Source: Musa acuminata AAA Group
Taxonomy: Eukaryota > Streptophyta > Magnoliopsida > Zingiberales > Musaceae
Direction: 5' to 3'
DNA length: 64,000 bases
NCBI RefSeq assembly: GCF_036884655.1
Contig: NC_088331.1
Location: 12,595,001 to 12,659,000 of the forward strand
In this document: positions 29,793 through 41,267 of the stretch, piece after piece
Numbering within the stretch: position 1 is the first letter of the stretch
Layout: the number at the start of each line of letters is the position of its first letter
Notes under the pieces: model-generated
Seen by the model: the letters and a program-made list of their open reading frames with translations, nothing else
The model's database searches: none
What the model was told of the DNA's origin: nothing
Translations under genes and position numbers: made by a program

Positions 29793-31774
29793 GACATGTG
29801 TCACTAACTAACCTAAGGTTGGTGCCACTTATCTTTGCTCTAAAGATGACACCTAGCCCCTTTCATGCATGCATGACACCTTGTAACTTTTGCATTAGTC
29901 AAAACCCAAATAATTAGATGAAAGGTTAAAGAAAATAAACCTGAAGAGTTGCAGCCAACGTGAGTTTGAGAAAAGAAGACGAAGAAGAAGAAGAAGAAGA
30001 AGAACTTGAGGTTTTTTTCATCAATTTTCTCACATTTGGGATTCAAATAATTTTAAGGCAAGTGTTCTAACCTCATCCCACAGTAACCTTAATCTCTGTT
30101 TCCATTTTTATGCTGCAAAATTTAAAAGATTTCAACTGAGAACCAGACCTTCTTTCATTTTGATATAAAGCTATGAATTTGTAATTTTTCGGTAATCTGA
30201 CCTCTATGCAATTTTTCGGTCATAACATTTTGTAATAAATTCTAATTTAGACAAGACCTATTCCATTTGAAAGTAGACAAAAAAATATTTATTTTGATAC
30301 TAAGATCGAATGAATTGGAGTTTAAATGCCTACTAAGACTTCTGTTTAAATTAACCCTACAGATTCTATAAAATATGGACCGAAATTTCTGACCTCTTGT
30401 TGCTTAACTACTTATAACTTTCTGCTGTGAACTCAGATTCATACAAAGTATGATTTATTCGAAGCTAGACTCAAAATGCTTTCTGTATATGTCTGATTTG
30501 AAATTTTTGGAGTATAATTGCTAACTGAAACATCTGCTTTCATCGACCCTATGGACTCAGTAAAACAGAGCTAATATTTTCAGACCTTTCGCTACGATAT
30601 TATCTGTAACTCCCTGTTGCAAATTCCAATTCTTGTAAAACTTGATTTACCTAAAAGTAGATTGACAAAGCTTTCTGGTGACACCTATTTTTTATAAATT
30701 GGAACATAATTGGTTATCCAAATAATTCATACAATGTTCCTATCAAATTCTACCAGAATCGAGCTTTGGTCGATTTCGGCTTTCCTTGTTTCTTCTATTT
30801 GGAAATCGATTTCGGCAAAAACTCTTACTTCAGTTAAGCTTTACATTATTACCTTAAATTCCTGTATACTTTTGTTCTTTATTTATTTGTACATCTGCAG
30901 CTATCATCTAAAGGTCATGTTTGCATCGTAATGATTCGGCACATGCATCCCATTGTTCCGCATTTGCTTTCGATATGTACCTCTTCCAGTTTCATTTCGT
31001 TGGACATTGAATTCACCTAACTTTCTTATTTCAATTAAGCTATATGTGATTTCTTGAAATCCTTGTATGCTCTTGCTTTTGTTTTCTTTCAAATCTGAAT
31101 ACATTTATGAAAGATTATGTTTGTGTCGTATTGACTCGAAAGGCATATGTATATTTCGTTGTTCCGCATGTGCTTCTGATATGTCCCAAATCATTATTCA
31201 CAATATCCTTTTGTACTCTGGTGTTTGTGGGATTATTTGGACCTTTACCAGAAATGGTAAAGGGTATGTGCTTAGAGCCCGCGATGCTCTAGATTATGTT
31301 TGGTGGTCATTCAGAAATGGATGGACCATATTATGTTTAGAATCTCACTTCACCTTCTATCTGTTTGATAAGAAATTCAGAGCCGACCTAGCACTTGGGT
31401 AGGGTGAGAGGGCTCGAGTAGGAAAGGGCTACCCATGGATGGAGTCGAGAACTCATCACGGCGTGGAGCCACCACTGAGTTAAACCTCACATGCACTATG
31501 CTAGAGTACGACGTTTGAGCTTCTATTTCGTATTTGTTCTTTGATATGTTCCGAAATGCTTCTTATGCTTCCAAAATATTTCCATATGCCATTGATACGT
31601 TCTGAAGCATTTCATTCACCATTGATATGTTCCGAACTGTTTCTTTTGCCAATGATATGCTCTAATTATCTTTCCTCGATTGTATGAACAAAACGTGCTT
31701 CGAACGAAATGACATCGTAATTTTGCATTCATGATATCCAAAATGCTCCTTACGTCTTTGTTATGCCTTGAAAT
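29574..31774 (+). repeat. G 3' LTR, left part
   Basis: Nearly parallel to 23156-25470. The (AT)n tract here is expanded to 42 bases (29747-29788) against 20 in the 5' LTR. A3 cuts it within the 155-bp tandem repeat, after CTTGAAAT. Confidence 0.9.
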
Positions 31775-34188
31775 TGTTGAATCTCGTATTTTGATGATGA
31801 AACTACTTGATATATGTTTATGATTTAATCTGCGGTTTGAGTGACGTAGGATGCTTCGATCAGGATGAGACAATTAAAGCAGGAAAATCATGTTGTGCCG
31901 AAGGAACATGTCAGAAGATTGGACGTCGGGCCGGTGGATCGGTCGACGTATCGACAGAAGGCTTCGGGCCGTGGACTCGGGCATCGGGCCAAGAAGAGCG
32001 GGTATTGTGCCAAGGATATCAGAGTTGCGTAGTCAATTGGCCAATTAGGCAATAAGCTGCAGGAGAGGACGATGCGCCGAAGAATCGGACGAAGCGTCGA
32101 GGGACCAATGACATGTCGGACAACTTGGTTAATTGCTTAGGATTAATTGTCTTGATCGAAGTTTTGTTTTAAGTGTGCAGGATTAACTACGATGAAAGTT
32201 AGACAAGCAGCAGGAGTTGCGCCGGAGTCAAGTTCATGATCACGTTGGGAGTTCGAGAGTTCGACGGAAGTTCGGACGATCGTCGGAGGTTCTGCGGGAA
32301 CAGATCCGAGAAGTCCAGAAGCTTGCCAAGCGAAGCTCGTCAGAACTCGCCAAGTGGATCGTCGCAAGTCCAGGAGTTTGCCGGAAGTCCGCAGAAGCCT
32401 CACTGAGGGTTCATCGGATGATCGACGGAAGTTCGCCGGAAACTCGCCGGAAGAAGCGATTGACGCATCGGAGCAAAGCTGCAGAAATTATCTTAGATTT
32501 AATCGTAGTTAGCACGTTGATTTAGTTGGAAAATGGGAGGTGATCCCATTAGCTTAATCTTGGGGCAATTGGGCCCCTGAAAAGATTGAAATTGGGCCGA
32601 ATGGAGCTAACCATTCGGACCCTGATTGCACCAGGAGGTGCAACCGCCTAGGCCAGGAGGTGGCACCGCCTGGGCTAAGTCTCCTAGCGAGACTGGGCGG
32701 TGCAACTGCCCCAGCCAGGAGGTGCAACCGCCTGAGCTCAGTCTTCGAGCTAGACTGGGCGATGCAACCTCCTTGACAGAGAGGTAGCACCGCTTGAGCT
32801 CGGTCTTCGAGCTTTGGTAGAGAGGTGCAACCGCCTTAGTCAAGAGGTGGCACCGCCTGGGGCTCAGTCTCCGAGCCATACTTAGGCGATGCAACCGCCC
32901 CTGACAAAGAGGTGCAACCGCCTGGGCTCAGTCTACGAGCTCTGCAAGGCGGTGCAACCTCTCCAGTCAGGAGGTGCAACCGCCTGATCCCGGAATTCCG
33001 GGATTTGATGGTTTTGAGCTCCAAATTTGAACTGGGTTGGGGCCTATAAATACCCCACCCATTCAGCACAGAAAGAGTAAGACCTACACCGAAATCTTGA
33101 TTCTTTCTGTGATTCTAAGAGCTCAAAATTGTTGTAAAGCCTTTAAGTCTCTTCCTTCTGTTCTTTAAGCTTTTGAATTGTAAAGTGAGGAGAGAAAGGT
33201 TATGTAAGGGTTGTCTCCTGAGCCCATCAAAAGGAGTGAAACTGTAAAAGGGCAGTTGGCCTTCGCCCATTGAAGGAAGGCAGCTAGTTGACGTCGGTGA
33301 CCTAGTCGGAGGAGGAAGCCAAAAGTGGAGTAGGTCAAGACTGACCGAACCACTCTAAATCTATGGTTTGCTTTTATTTCGAGTACCTTATCATTACTGC
33401 AAACCTCCTACATAACTACTGCTCTCTGCGCCTTTACGAACAAGTTCTAAGTGCTGATCTTTTCGAATCTGCATTCAGACGTAAATCTGTGTTTTTCGTA
33501 CGATCAGCTTACGTTTGTGTTTTGATTCTCCAAAACTGTCTTCTACGCTTTTATGAACTAGCTTCTAAGTTTAGATCCCTTTGAAACTATTTTAGACGCA
33601 AACTACGTTTAGACGTAAAACTGCGTTTAGACGCAAACTGCGTTTAGACGTAAAACCGCGTTTAAACGTAAACTGCGCAAACTGTGTTTAAACATAAAAC
33701 TGTGTTTTAGAAGTAAACTTCTTTTAAACGTAAAACTACGTTTAGACGTAAAACTGCGTTTAGACGCAAACTACGTTTAGACGTAAAATTGCGTTTAGAC
33801 ATAAATTGAGTTTAGACACAAAACTGTGTTTAGACGCAAACTGCGCAAACTGTGTTTAGACATAAATCTGTGTTTTAGATGTAAACTACTTTTAGATGCA
33901 AACTGCGTTTAGACGTAAAACTGCGTTTAGAGGTAAACTGAGTTTAGACGCAAAACTGCGTTTAGACGTAAAACTGTGTTTAGACGCAAAACTGCATTTA
34001 GATGCAAATTGTATTTAGACGCAAACTCAGTTTAGACGTAAACTGCGCTTAATCTTAAGTAATCTTAGAATCAGCTTTTACATCGAAATCGTTTTTATCG
34101 GACGAACGCAGCTTTCGTTTTTAAATCGCTGAAAGATTTTCGTTGCACTAATTCACCCCCCCCCCTCTTAGTGCTCTCGATCCTAACA
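31775..34188 (+). repeat. A3 5' LTR
   Basis: The U3 (31775 to about 32165) includes the GATGCTTCGATCAGGATGAG segment found in A4 but not in A1/A2. From about 32170 it follows A1: GGTGCAACCGCC repeats (32630-32990), the TATA box, the minisatellite (33590-34047) and a 10-base C tract. Confidence 0.9.
33045..33052 (+). promoter_or_regulatory. TATA box of A3 5' LTR
   Basis: TATAAATA in GGCCTATAAATACCCC, downstream of the GC-rich repeats. The matching box in the 3' LTR is 39163-39170. Confidence 0.76.
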
Positions 34189-34190
34189 AT

Positions 34191-34202
34191 TGGTATCAGA
34201 GC
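34191..34202 (+). promoter_or_regulatory. A3 primer-binding site
   Basis: TGGTATCAGAGC, two bases after the LTR end. It is a perfect tRNA-Met match. Confidence 0.95.
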
Positions 34203-34238
34203 GGGGTATTTCTCATTTCGGATTTACACCCGAGAGAA

Positions 34239-35249
34239 ATGACTCTTCAAGAGGGCTTTTCGGTCTTTCGTCCATCGTTCTTTAACAGATTGGACTACAC
34301 TTATTGGAAAACTCGAATGAGAGTTTTCTTGATTTCTCTAAATCTGGATTTATGGAGTATCATTGAAAATGGTTTTCAACTTCTCTCCAAACCGATGAAC
34401 GAATGGTCGGATTTGGAGAAAAAGTATTTTTCTTTAAACGCAAAGGCTATGAATGCCTTATTTTGCGCATTGGACAAAAATGAGTTCAATCGGATTTCTA
34501 CGTGTGAAATGGCTTTTGACATTTGGCGAATTCTTGAAATCACGCACGAGGGAACTAGTAGAGTCAAAAACTCGAAAGTTAACTTTTTATTGCATGATTT
34601 TGAGTTTTTTAAAATGCAACCAAGCGAGACTATAGGCGACATGTACACCCGTTTCACGGATGCCATCAATAGTTTAAGAGCTCTTGGAAAATATTTTTCG
34701 AATTTTGAACTCGTAAACAAGATTTTGCGTTCTCTTTCTAAAAAGTGGGATTCAAAAGTAACTGCAATACAAGAAGCTAAAAATCTAAACAACTTACCAC
34801 TTGAAGAACTAATTGGTTCATTGATGACATATGAAATAGTGCACAATGCACATGATGAACATGTTGAACACAATCACCTTCCAAAGAACAGGAAGGATTT
34901 GGAACTCTGGACAAATGAATGCCACTTGAGCGATGACTCAAGTGATGAGGACAATGATGAACAAACCAACCTTCCAAAGAACAGGAAGGATTTGGGACAT
35001 AGAACATTTGAAGACCACTCGAGTATAAGCTCAAGTGATGGTGAACTTAAACTACAAATGAAACGAAAATTAAAAAGCAAAAGGAATGGAATTACTTGCT
35101 TTAAACGCAAGAAGAAGAACAAAAATTGAGATGAATCGAGCTCCTCCGAAGACGAGAAAGTCAACAAAAGCGAGGCGGCAAACTATGCCTTAACAGCCTA
35201 CAATGTTGAGGTAATTAAAATGCCTTTGGTTTATTTTAAAATTACTTGA
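34239..35249 (+). pseudogene. A3 gag: short form lacking zinc knuckles, one stop
   Basis: Copia gag, 337 codons to the final TGA at 35247, with one internal TGA at 35127 where A4 has tryptophan (TKWDESSSSED). The LDYTYWKTRMRVF region and the UBN2-like domain (AKAMNALFCALDKNEFNR, ETIGDMYTRFTD) are present. A segment starting LPKNRKDL is duplicated (residues near 223 and 247). The region that carries the CCHC knuckle in A2 is replaced by lysine-rich sequence (TCFKRKKKNKN), and the second knuckle is absent. It is thus a truncated gag compared with 526 aa in A2. Without knuckles, RNA packaging would rest on the basic tail or on another gag. Confidence 0.85.
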
Positions 35250-37878
35250 TGCTTTCATGATATATTTTCTTTTTTAGTTTAGAATTAATTTTCTTGAAAA
35301 TTACATGTTTAAAAATAAAAATACAAAAATTATGATCATGATGATAATTTCGAAAATGATAATATTGCATGATAAACAAACAAAATGATTTTGATCATGG
35401 TTAAGAAGTAATAATGTGTATCAGGTTTGATTAACATTGTTGAATGAAATCACGTTTGATTTAAAGTAATGCATAAAGATGTAATATTAAATGGTTATTA
35501 ACAATTTTATGCATGAGATTTTAAGTTATCCATGATCATGAGCTTGTTTGATCTTCTTGATTTAATTTCAAGATCTATAGCAAAAATCATGTCTGAATAT
35601 ATGAAAGTGTTAATTTCATTTTTGGATTCACTTAACAATTGGTATCCTAACAATCAGATTTTCTCATACACTTATGAAAAATATTTTTCTAAAATGGATT
35701 TGATGAAATGATTCCTGCTTATAAATTCCATCTTGAAATATGAATGATAGTGTTTTTGCTTGCGAAGATTTGTTTCACATTCATATCTCCTATGATTCAT
35801 GTGCAGAAAAAGAATTTATAAATCATAATACAATGAGATTTCTTATGCAAAAATAAAGTGCTTTTGTGATTCTTTGCTAAAGAGAATAATCATAATCATG
35901 ATCTTGATAATTATAACATGAAGCTCTTTATAAATCAAGATCGTTCATTATGCTCCCTACATTTATCAAAAAGGAGTTCTTCAAATGAAATGCAATTCAA
36001 TGAAGTGTCATATTGATATCTTGAAACTTGGAATATTTTAAAATGTGATCTTGATAAGAATGTTTTAAGTTGCTCTTTGTACTATATCTTTTCGAATGAA
36101 TCATGAGCCTTGATATCATATATTTCATAATACAAGATTTCTTTGCCTTATGTCTTGAACTTTCATGCTTATCTTAATTTGGCATATAAAGACTAAGGCA
36201 TGCTTAGATGAAAAAGAATCTCTTAAAAAATGCTTTTCCCATCTGATCGAGATCAATGATTTCATGATATTTTGTGAATCTCGAAATTAATTTTAATGAC
36301 TTGATTATGAATTTCAAGTTAATGATTTGATTTGAATAAGTTTTATCTAAATCATAATCTTGATCTTGCAAAATTAAAATCACAAATAATATCTTGTGGT
36401 ATTCATGAATTGATACTCACAATATGAAAGCATTGATATTCATGACTTGAATTGGATTGAAACATTGTATGCTTAAATTAATCATTCTCCTATGTTTCAA
36501 AAATTCCTTAAATGCCTTATGTGATGATTGAAAACTAACTTGCTTTATGATGAATAACAAATAATGACTTGATCTATGATGTAAATGCCTTGAAATGATT
36601 GAAATATTTAACACTTTTATGCTCTTCCCCCTACTTTCTTCTTGTTTTCAATGATAAAATAGGGAGAAGTTTTGATCATGCATGGTAGGATATAATTTGA
36701 CAAAATTGATACCATCATGATATGAAACATTTATGATGTGCAATTATGCATGCAATACTTGTGCTTTCTAATTATGATGTGATGTATTGCATATGATGTA
36801 AATCATGATTTAAAATGCTATGAGTGCCAAGTTACACATTTTGAGAAGAAATTGTTATATTGAAACATTAATGTAATTATGAATGGTTATATGATATCAT
36901 GCATGTAATACTTCAACCTATGATAATGATGCATGCAATGATAAAATATTCATGATGAAAAATTGTCTTGACATTCATAACTTGATTATTCATCCTTTGT
37001 CATGATTTTGAAATCGTTGTAAAAGGGAAAAAGAACTACAAAACTGTATTCTCTCTTTCTTTTTTACAATGACAAAGGGGGAGATAGCTAGCTTGTACAA
37101 GTCAAGAAGATGCAAAAACTTGATTGCTAGCTTGCCTATCTTAAGTAGCAAAGATTGCTAACTTGCTTATTTCAAGAAGAAAAATTGTCTTCTTGAACAT
37201 CACTATCTTGAATATCTCAAGAAGCAAAACTTGCAATTTGCACATTGCAATAGGAAGCAAGAATCATGAGCTTACAAAAGAAAGCTATCTTGCATTTGCT
37301 TTCGAAATTTTTGCTAGCTTATATATTGTGAAACTTGTATATCGTAAAAACTGCTAGCTTGTTGGTCTAAAGAGAGCAAAATTTTCAAGAAGCAAGAGTT
37401 GCCTTCTTGAACATCTCTAATTTGCTAGCTTGCATGATGTAGAACTTGCTATCTTGAGCATTACCAAAAGTGCTATCTTATATGCTATAAAACTTGCATA
37501 TCTAAAACTTGATAGCATGAATGTTCTAAGCATGATGTAACACTTGCTAAATCTTCTAGCTCCAAGATTGCATGATGATAAAACTTGATACTATGTTTTT
37601 CATGCAATGAGTTTAATCTATATCACAAACGATTGATTGTGATACTTCTCCTTTTTGTTGATGACAAAGGGGGAGAAGTATGTTGATGAAAGTATGTTGA
37701 TGACATGACATGTGATGCATAAGTTTATGCATATGTTTATGTTGACGTGTTGCAAGTATTCATGATGAATATTGCAATGACTTGAATTCAGTTCTATCAA
37801 TATGGCATATTGATAGGGGGAGTTTGTTTAAACTCCGGGAGTTAAGTTTAACTCCGTCATCAAGTGGTTGTCATCATC
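35250..37878 (+). other. A3 AT-rich tail region with two internal purine tracts
   Basis: 2.6 kb without a credible ORF, very rich in CATGAT/ATCATG words. No pol or ORF2 is present. Internal purine tracts lie at 37071-37086 and 37663-37677 (GATGACAAAGGGGGAGA context). Confidence 0.75.
37085..37580 (+). repeat. Degenerate AACTTGCTAGCTTG repeat in A3 tail
   Basis: Variants of TTGCTAGCTTG, CTTGCATAT and AAGAAGCAAGA recur many times between the two internal purine tracts. Equivalent blocks occur in A4 (46080-46740, reverse) and A5 (53430-53830). Confidence 0.65.
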
Positions 37879-37892
37879 AAAAAGGGGGAGAT
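37879..37892 (+). promoter_or_regulatory. A3 polypurine tract
   Basis: AAAAAGGGGGAGAT abuts the 3' LTR. Confidence 0.93.
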
Positions 37893-40323
37893 TGTTGAAT
37901 CTCGTATTTTGATGATGAAACTACTTGATATATGTTTATGATTTAATATGCGGTTTGAGAGACGCAGGATGCTTCGATCAGGATGAGACAATTAAAGCAG
38001 GAAAATCATGTTGTGCCGAAGGAACATGTCAGAAGATTGGACGTCGGGCTGGTGGATCGGTCGACGTATCAACAGAAGGCTTCGAGCCGTGGACTCGGGC
38101 ATCGGGCCAAGAAGAGCGGGTATTGTGCCAAGGATATCGGAGTTGCGGAGTCAACTGGCCAATTGGGCAATAGGCTGCAGGAGAGGACGATGCGCCGAAG
38201 AATCGGACGAAGCGTCGAGGGACCAATGACATGTCGGACAACTTGGTTAATTGCTTAGGATTAATTGTCTCGATCGAAGTTTTGTTTTGAGTGTGCAGGA
38301 TTAACTACGATGAAAGTTAGACAAGCAGCAGGAGTTGCGCCGGAGTCAAGTTCATGATCACGTTGGGAGTTCGAGAGTTCGACGGAAGTTCGGACGGTCG
38401 TCGGAGGTTCTGCGGGAACAGATCCGAGAAGTCCAGAAGCTTGCCAAGCGAAGCTCGTCGGAACTCGCCAAGTGGATCGTCGCAAGTCCAGGAGTTTGCC
38501 GGAAGTCCGTAGAAGCATCACCGAGGGTTCATCAGATGATTGACAGAAGTTCGTCGGAAACTTGCCGGAAGAAGCGATTGACGCATCGGAGCAAAGCTGC
38601 AGAAATTGTCTTAGATTTAATCGTAGTTAGAACATTGATTAAGTTGGAAAATGGGAGGTGATCCCATTAGCTTAATCTTGGGGCAATTGGGCCCCTGAAA
38701 AGATTGAAATTGGGCCGAATGGAGCTAACCATTCGGACCCTGATTGCACCAGGAGGTGCAACCGCCTAGGCCAGGAGGTGACACCGCCTTAGCTAAGTCT
38801 CCCAGCGAGACTAGGCGGTGCAACCGCCCCAGCCAGGAGGTGCAACCGCCTGAGCTCAGTCTTCGAGCTAGACTGGGCGGTGCAACCTCCCTGACAGAGA
38901 GGTAGCACCGCCTGAGCTCGGTCTTTGAGCTCTGGCAGAGAGGTGCAACCGCCTCAGTCAAGAGGTGGCACCGCCTGGGGCTCAGTCTCCGAGCCAGACT
39001 CAGGCGGTGCAACCGCCCCTGACAGAGAGGTGCAACCGCCTGGGCTCAGTCTCCGAGCTCTGCCAGGCGGTGCAACCTCTCCAGTTAGAAGGTGCAACCG
39101 CCTGATCCCGGAATTCCGGGATTTGATGGTTTTGAACTCCAAATTTGAACTGGGTTGGGGCCTATAAATACCCCACCCATTCAGCACAGAACGAGTAAGA
39201 CCTACACCGAAATCTTTATTCTTTTTGTGATTCTAAGAGCTCAAAATTGTTGTAAAGCCTTTAAGTCTCCTCCTTCTGTTCTTTAAGCTTTTGAATTGTA
39301 AAGTGAGGAGAGAAAGGTTCTGTAAGGGTTGTCTCCTGAGCCCATCAAAAGGAGTGAAACTGTAAAAGGGCAGTTGGCCTTCGCCCATTGAAGGAAGGCA
39401 GCTAGTTGACGTCGGTGACCTCGTCGGAGGAGGAAGCCAAAAGTGGAGTCGGTCAAGACTGACCGAACCACTCTAAATCTCTGGTTTACTTTTATTTCGA
39501 GTACCTTATCATTACTGCAAACCTCCTACATAACTACTGCTCTCTGCGCCTTTACGAACAAGTTCTAAGTGCTGATCTTTTCGAATCTGCATTCAGACGT
39601 AAATCTGTGTTTTTCGTACGATCAGCTTACGTTTGTGTTTTGATTCTGCAAAACTGTCTTCTGCGCTTTTATGAACTAGCTTCTAAGTTTAGATCCCTTT
39701 GAAACTGTTTTAGACGCAAACTACGTTTAGACGTAAAACTGCGTTTAGACGCAATCTGCGTTTAGACGTAAAACTGTGTTTAAACGTAAACTGCGCAAAC
39801 TATGTTTAAACATAAAACTGTGTTTTAGACGTAAACTTCTTTTAAACGTAAAACTACGTTTAGACGTAAAACTGCGTTTAGACGCAAACTGCGTTTAGAA
39901 GTAAAACTACGTTTAGACGTAAATTGAGTTTAGACACAAAACTGTGTTTAGACGCAAACTGCGCAAACTGTGTTTAGACATAAATTTGTGTTTTAGACGT
40001 AAACTACTTTTAGACGCAAACTGCGTTGAGACGTAAAACTACGTTTAGACGTAAACTGAGTTTAGACGCAAAACTGCGTTTAGACGTAAAACTGTGTTTA
40101 GACGTAAAACTGCGTTTAGACGCAAACTGTATTTAGACGTAAACTCAGTTTAGACGTAAACTGTGCTTAGACGTAAACTGCGCTTAATCTTAAGTAATCT
40201 TAGAATCGGCTTTTACATCGAAATCGTTTTTATCGGACGAACGCAGCTTTCGTTTTTAAATCGCTGAAAGATTTCCGCTGCACTAATTCACCCCCCCCCC
40301 TCTTAGTGCTCTCGATCCTAACA
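37893..40323 (+). repeat. A3 3' LTR
   Basis: A 2431-bp partner of the 5' LTR with the same mosaic layout. About eleven differences fall in the first ~300 bases, so A3 is clearly older than A2. TATA box at 39163-39170, GC-rich repeats at 38745-39105, minisatellite at 39708-40183. Confidence 0.91.
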
Positions 40324-41267
40324 TAAATTACCATATGTCATCGATATGCTTCTTATGCCAATGATATGCTCCAATTACCTTTCCTCGATTGTGTGAACAA
40401 AACATGCTTCGAACGAAATGACATCGTAATTCTGCATTCATGATATCCAAAATGCTCCTTATGTCTTTGTTATGCCTTGAAATTACCATATGTCATCGAT
40501 ATGCTCCTTATGCCAATGATATGCTCCAATTATCTTTCCTCAATTGTATGAATAAAATGTGCTTCGAATGATACGACACTATAATTCTGCATTCAAACAA
40601 AACATGCTACTGTTTCATCTTGTATCTCTGCTTTGTATTTTGATACCTTATTTGTTTGAAACATGTCCTCTTTGCTATGGATATGTTAGTCATTTGCTGA
40701 GCTTTATATGCTCACCTCGTTGCTATATAAATTTTTCAGGATAGCTTATCGCTCACTAAAATGTGTAAATTGGGTGAGGCAGTGGAAGACTAGAAGATTT
40801 TGGGGCAAATATTTTGTACTTGATAGGTTGATGTTGTATAAGTTCTTTTTAGGTGTAATGAAATATCAATGACAAATCTAGATTGATGTATCTTGTAAAT
40901 ATTTGAAAAGTACCTCTTACGTCAGGATTTTGGAAATGTTAAGTCTAAACTGTGTACTGATATAAACATGTAGTACATGTTGGTTTTGTGATTGCATTAA
41001 TTGCCGCGCTTATGAATTTATGATATAGTTATGGTTTAGTTAAGTTGCTTTTGGATTTTAAGAATCATCTAGTGACACGATGTATGATTATAAACTGCAT
41101 AGGTTTTATGAATTGTGGATTGTAGAGGTGAATGACTTTGATGTTTTTCTTAGTGACCTCAAATGTGTGATTAGATCCTGGATTGTTTATTGAATTATAA
41201 TATTATCAATCTTGAGTTAGGTTCACACCTCCTGAATGAAAATTATATTTGGGGTGAGGACGTGACA
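40324..41267 (+). repeat. G 3' LTR, right part
   Basis: Resumes the G LTR after A3: TAAATTACCATATGTC continues the repeat broken at 31774. It ends GACGTGACA. It matches 25470-26267 but lacks the long G-run before the terminus. Confidence 0.9.

Larger units (their letters stand above)
31775..40323 (+). mobile_element. A3: family A element with short gag, no pol, no ORF2
   Basis: A complete 8549-bp element with LTRs of 2414 and 2431 bp. It is flanked by GAAAT (31770-31774) and TAAAT (40324-40328), a duplication with one mutated base. Its internal region of 3.7 kb holds only a gag pseudogene and a long AT-rich tail. The LTR U3 start and gag resemble A4, while the rest of the LTR resembles A1/A2. 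Confidence 0.9.
23156..41267 (+). mobile_element. G: degenerate Tekay/Del-like chromovirus, split by A3
   Basis: Long LTRs (23156-26267, and 29574-31774 plus 40324-41267) surround a 3.3 kb internal region with remnants of gag, reverse transcriptase, RNase H, integrase and chromodomain in the Ty3/gypsy order. The termini were originally TGTAACATCC...GGATGTGACA. Flanks CTACG (23151-23155) and CTATG (41268-41272) differ by one C-to-T at a CpG. It inserted in X2, and A3 later inserted in its 3' LTR. Without A3 the element is about 9.6 kb. Confidence 0.88.
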
